From: Neisseriaceae bacterium
Lineage (GTDB): Bacteria; Pseudomonadota; Gammaproteobacteria; Burkholderiales; Neisseriaceae
DNA: 6,799 bases
Direction of reading: 5' to 3'
NCBI GenBank assembly: GCA_017989485.1
Contig: JAGNPU010000098.1
Location: forward strand, 1-6,799
A program made the position numbers and the translations under genes. This document shows positions 4,607-6,799 of this stretch, one piece after another. A model generated the notes under the pieces. It did no database searches. It was given only the letters and a program-made list of their open reading frames with translations, and was not told where the DNA came from. The stretch's first letter is position 1; each line of letters opens with the position of its first letter.

Positions 4607-6799
4607 AAAAAAATCAAAACGCAAATCCGTCGTCAAGAATAAGTCGCGCACCCGCCCGCCTCACCTCATCATCCTCATCAATGATGCGCTGTGGCTGGTG
4701 GCGCTGCTGCTGGTGGTCTATCTTGGGCTCAGCCTCGCCAGCTTTACCCCGCTCGACCCGGCCTGGTCTCGTAGCGTCCAAGGCAGCGACGTGCGCAACC
4801 TCGGCGGCGTGTTCGGCGCCTACTTCGCCGACATCATGTATTACCTCTCCGGCATTTCGGCCTGGTGGTTAATCATTGCGGCCATCACCTGGCTGGTCAA
4901 ATCTTTCCGCCCCCTGTCCAGCGACGGCCAGGCGCACGGTTACAACAACCTCATCGGCACCCTAGGCGTGCTCCTGCTGTGGGCCTCTAGCCCGATTCTG
5001 GAATACCTGGGTTGGAAAAATCAGTTTGTCGACCTGCCCTTTGGGGCCGGTGGCTTTATCGGCAGCCAGCTGGGCGGCTTGTTGAGCACTTATTTAGGCA
5101 TGACGGGCACGTTTGTGATCAGCTTATGCTGCGTGATGATTGGCCTGTCGCTATTGCTGCAGGTGTCTTGGCTGGTGCTGATTGAAAAATTAGGGACCAA
5201 GCTGGAATGGCTATGGCTGAAGCTGATTCAAAAACCACATGCCTTTATCCAAGACCTGCCCCGAAAACGCATCACCCGTCGCGTCGCCAAAGAGGTCACC
5301 GTCGGCGTGAACCCACAGGCCAGTAAAGCGCCGATTCCCCTACAGGTGGCCCCAGCACTGGATTTAGAACAGCCGTCTTTGTTTGACGAGTTCGACGACG
5401 AAGACGACACCGCTGACGCCGCCACCCCGACCCAACCTAGGCCGCGCGCAGCGCGCAAGACCAACCTGCCCGGCGTCAACCTGCTGTCGATGACGGCACA
5501 GCAAAACAAGCCCATAGACCAACAGGTCTTACAGCACACGGCCGACTTAATCGAGCGCAGCCTGAATGAGTTTGGCGTGGCCGTGCGCGTGATCAGCGCC
5601 ACCTCCGGCCCGGTGATTACCCGCTACGAAATCGAGCCCGCACAGGGCGTTAAGGGCACCCAAATCGTCAACCTGGGCAAAGACCTGGCCCGTGCCCTGG
5701 CCTTGCAAAGCGTGCGCATCGTCGAAACCATTGCCGGCAAAAGCTCCATGGGCATCGAATTGCCCAATCCTGAACGCTTAAACGTGGGCCTAAGGGACAT
5801 TTTTGACGCCCCGGTATTCGCCAACAGCGCCTCTAAGCTCACCTTGGCCATGGGCAAAGACATTTCTGGCCAGCCGGTGGTCGCCGACTTAGCCAAAATG
5901 CCACACGTTTTGGTGGCCGGCACCACCGGCTCGGGCAAGTCGGTGGCGATTAACGCCATGATTTTGTCGATGTTGTACAAGGCATCGCCCGAAGAGGTTC
6001 GCCTCATCATGGTCGACCCCAAAATGCTGGAGCTGTCGATTTATGAAGGCATTCCCCACCTATTGGCCCCCGTGGTCACCGACATGAAGCACGCGGCCAA
6101 CGCCCTCAACTGGTGCGTGCAGGAGATGGAAAAACGCTATCGCCTGCTGTCGCATACCGGCGTGCGTAACCTCGCTGGCTTTAACGACAAGCTCAAGGCC
6201 GCCAAGGCCCAAGGCCAGCCGCTGACCAATCCGTTCAGCCTAGACAAAGACAACCCAGAACCGCTGCTGCCGCTGCCGCAAATCGTGGTCATTATTGACG
6301 AACTGGCCGACCTGATGATGGTCGAAGGCAAGAAGGTCGAACAGCTGATTGCCCGCCTGGCCCAAAAAGCCCGCGCCGCGGGCATACACCTGATTCTGGC
6401 CACCCAACGGCCGTCGGTAGACGTGATCACCGGCCTGATTAAGGCCAACATCCCGACCCGTATTTCCTTCCAAGTGTCTAGCCGCATTGACAGCCGCACC
6501 ATCTTGGATCAAATGGGCGCTGAAAACCTCTTGGGCAAGGGCGACATGCTGTTCTTGCCGCCCGGCTCGGGCGACCCTACCCGCATCCACGGCGCCTTTG
6601 TGTCCGATGAAGAAGTCCATCAAGTCGTCGACTACTTGAAGCGCCAAGGCCCGGTAGAATACGTGGAAGGCCTGCTCACCGGTGAAGCCAGCAACAGCAG
6701 CGACGCGGGTGGCGACGGCAGCGGCCAAGGGGCAGACGAACTGTTTGACCAGGCGGTTGAATTCATCCTCAGCAGTCGTAAAACCTCTATTTCCTCATT
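4593..6799 (+). CDS. ftsK: DNA translocase FtsK, missing the C-terminal end
   Basis: FtsK sits at the division septum, pumps chromosomal DNA with ATP and activates XerCD recombination at dif. The frame is open from ATG 4593 to the window edge, 735 whole codons. Residues 1-24 are basic. Four hydrophobic segments (about 32-51, 83-102, 119-139, 173-197) form the FtsK membrane domain, with the typical [12 protein letters not shown] at 69-80. A short acidic linker (about 200-310, DEFDDEDD near 265) precedes the motor. The alpha part is at about 310-405. The RecA-like beta part has Walker A GTTGSGKS (443-450), Walker B IVVIIDE (Asp569, Glu570), ATQRPS (603-608) and [16 protein letters not shown] (638-653). 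[20 protein letters not shown] (from 714) begins the winged-helix gamma domain, which is cut off. An in-frame stop at 4584-4586 makes ATG 4593 the first possible ATG, but no good ribosome-binding site precedes it. The linker is far shorter than in E. coli FtsK. Confidence 0.96.
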   Translation, partial: MTLFKKKSKRKSVVKNKSRTRPPHLIILINDALWLVALLLVVYLGLSLASFTPLDPAWSRSVQGSDVRNLGGVFGAYFADIMYYLSGISAWWLIIAAITWLVKSFRPLSSDGQAHGYNNLIGTLGVLLLWASSPILEYLGWKNQFVDLPFGAGGFIGSQLGGLLSTYLGMTGTFVISLCCVMIGLSLLLQVSWLVLIEKLGTKLEWLWLKLIQKPHAFIQDLPRKRITRRVAKEVTVGVNPQASKAPIPLQVAPALDLEQPSLFDEFDDEDDTADAATPTQPRPRAARKTNLPGVNLLSMTAQQNKPIDQQVLQHTADLIERSLNEFGVAVRVISATSGPVITRYEIEPAQGVKGTQIVNLGKDLARALALQSVRIVETIAGKSSMGIELPNPERLNVGLRDIFDAPVFANSASKLTLAMGKDISGQPVVADLAKMPHVLVAGTTGSGKSVAINAMILSMLYKASPEEVRLIMVDPKMLELSIYEGIPHLLAPVVTDMKHAANALNWCVQEMEKRYRLLSHTGVRNLAGFNDKLKAAKAQGQPLTNPFSLDKDNPEPLLPLPQIVVIIDELADLMMVEGKKVEQLIARLAQKARAAGIHLILATQRPSVDVITGLIKANIPTRISFQVSSRIDSRTILDQMGAENLLGKGDMLFLPPGSGDPTRIHGAFVSDEEVHQVVDYLKRQGPVEYVEGLLTGEASNSSDAGGDGSGQGADELFDQAVEFILSSRKTSISS
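4605..4613 (+). repeat. Run of nine A in the 5' end of ftsK
   Basis: Codons 5-7 of ftsK are AAA AAA AAA, giving a nine-base homopolymer 12 bases into the gene. In frame it encodes Lys-Lys-Lys of the basic N-terminus. Slippage of one base would cut the protein short. Confidence 0.7.

Noticed and set aside
5554..5567. GCAGCCTGAA at 5558-5567, resembling a Kingella-type DNA uptake sequence, and TTCAGGC at 2753-2757 region
   Set aside because: The matches are incomplete and isolated, one is inside ftsK coding sequence, and no intact dialect is repeated in the window.
6533..6541. GGGCAAGGG in ftsK, resembling the FtsK-orienting KOPS motif GGGNAGGG
   Set aside because: It has one extra base compared with the E. 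coli motif, occurs once, and is coding for Leu-Gly-Lys-Gly of a conserved FtsK motif.
5228..6728. Several minus-strand frames of 120-160 codons opposite ftsK
   Set aside because: ftsK is certain on the plus strand with continuous conserved motifs. The antisense frames are a by-product of GC-rich codon usage.

Overview
The window is about 6.8 kb of ordinary-looking chromosome. It carries housekeeping genes of carbon metabolism, respiration, cell-wall recycling and cell division. The gene set (AceK, an isocitrate lyase of about 430 residues, a membrane-anchored c5-type cytochrome, AnmK and FtsK) and the moderately GC-rich composition fit a betaproteobacterium, perhaps a relative of the Neisseriales. 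That placement is an inference: I found no intact Neisseria-type uptake sequence (GCCGTCTGAA) on either strand. I see no mobile element, CRISPR array, integrase, toxin-antitoxin or defence gene.

Layout from left to right. Positions 1-497 hold the 3' end of aceK (isocitrate dehydrogenase kinase/phosphatase), closed by a strong terminator at 514-544. A 440-base stretch without a credible gene follows, with several repeat patterns that may be regulatory. Next is aceA (isocitrate lyase, 985-2283) with its terminator. On the opposite strand a tRNA-Arg(CCG) gene (2418-2493) has its own promoter and a terminator that faces the one after aceA. A second non-coding stretch ends in a good sigma-70-type promoter (2692-2720) for a monoheme cytochrome c (2774-3322). 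After a compact terminator and a near-overlapping promoter comes anmK (3414-4535). It is followed after 57 bases by ftsK (4593 to beyond the window edge), which is cut off at the start of its C-terminal DNA-binding domain.

How the genes work together. aceK and aceA both act at the isocitrate branch point: AceK switches isocitrate dehydrogenase off and on, and AceA sends isocitrate into the glyoxylate shunt for growth on acetate or fatty acids. A terminator and a long leader separate them, so they look independently transcribed. anmK (recycling of anhydro-MurNAc from peptidoglycan) and ftsK (division and chromosome segregation) are close together on one strand with no terminator between them, so they may share a transcript. 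The cytochrome is a separate respiratory unit.

I did not find a convincing undescribed system. The observations most worth a second look are a 19-codon reading frame with its own ribosome-binding site that overlaps the ftsK start, a run of nine A within ftsK codons 5-7, and two unexplained repeat patterns upstream of aceA.
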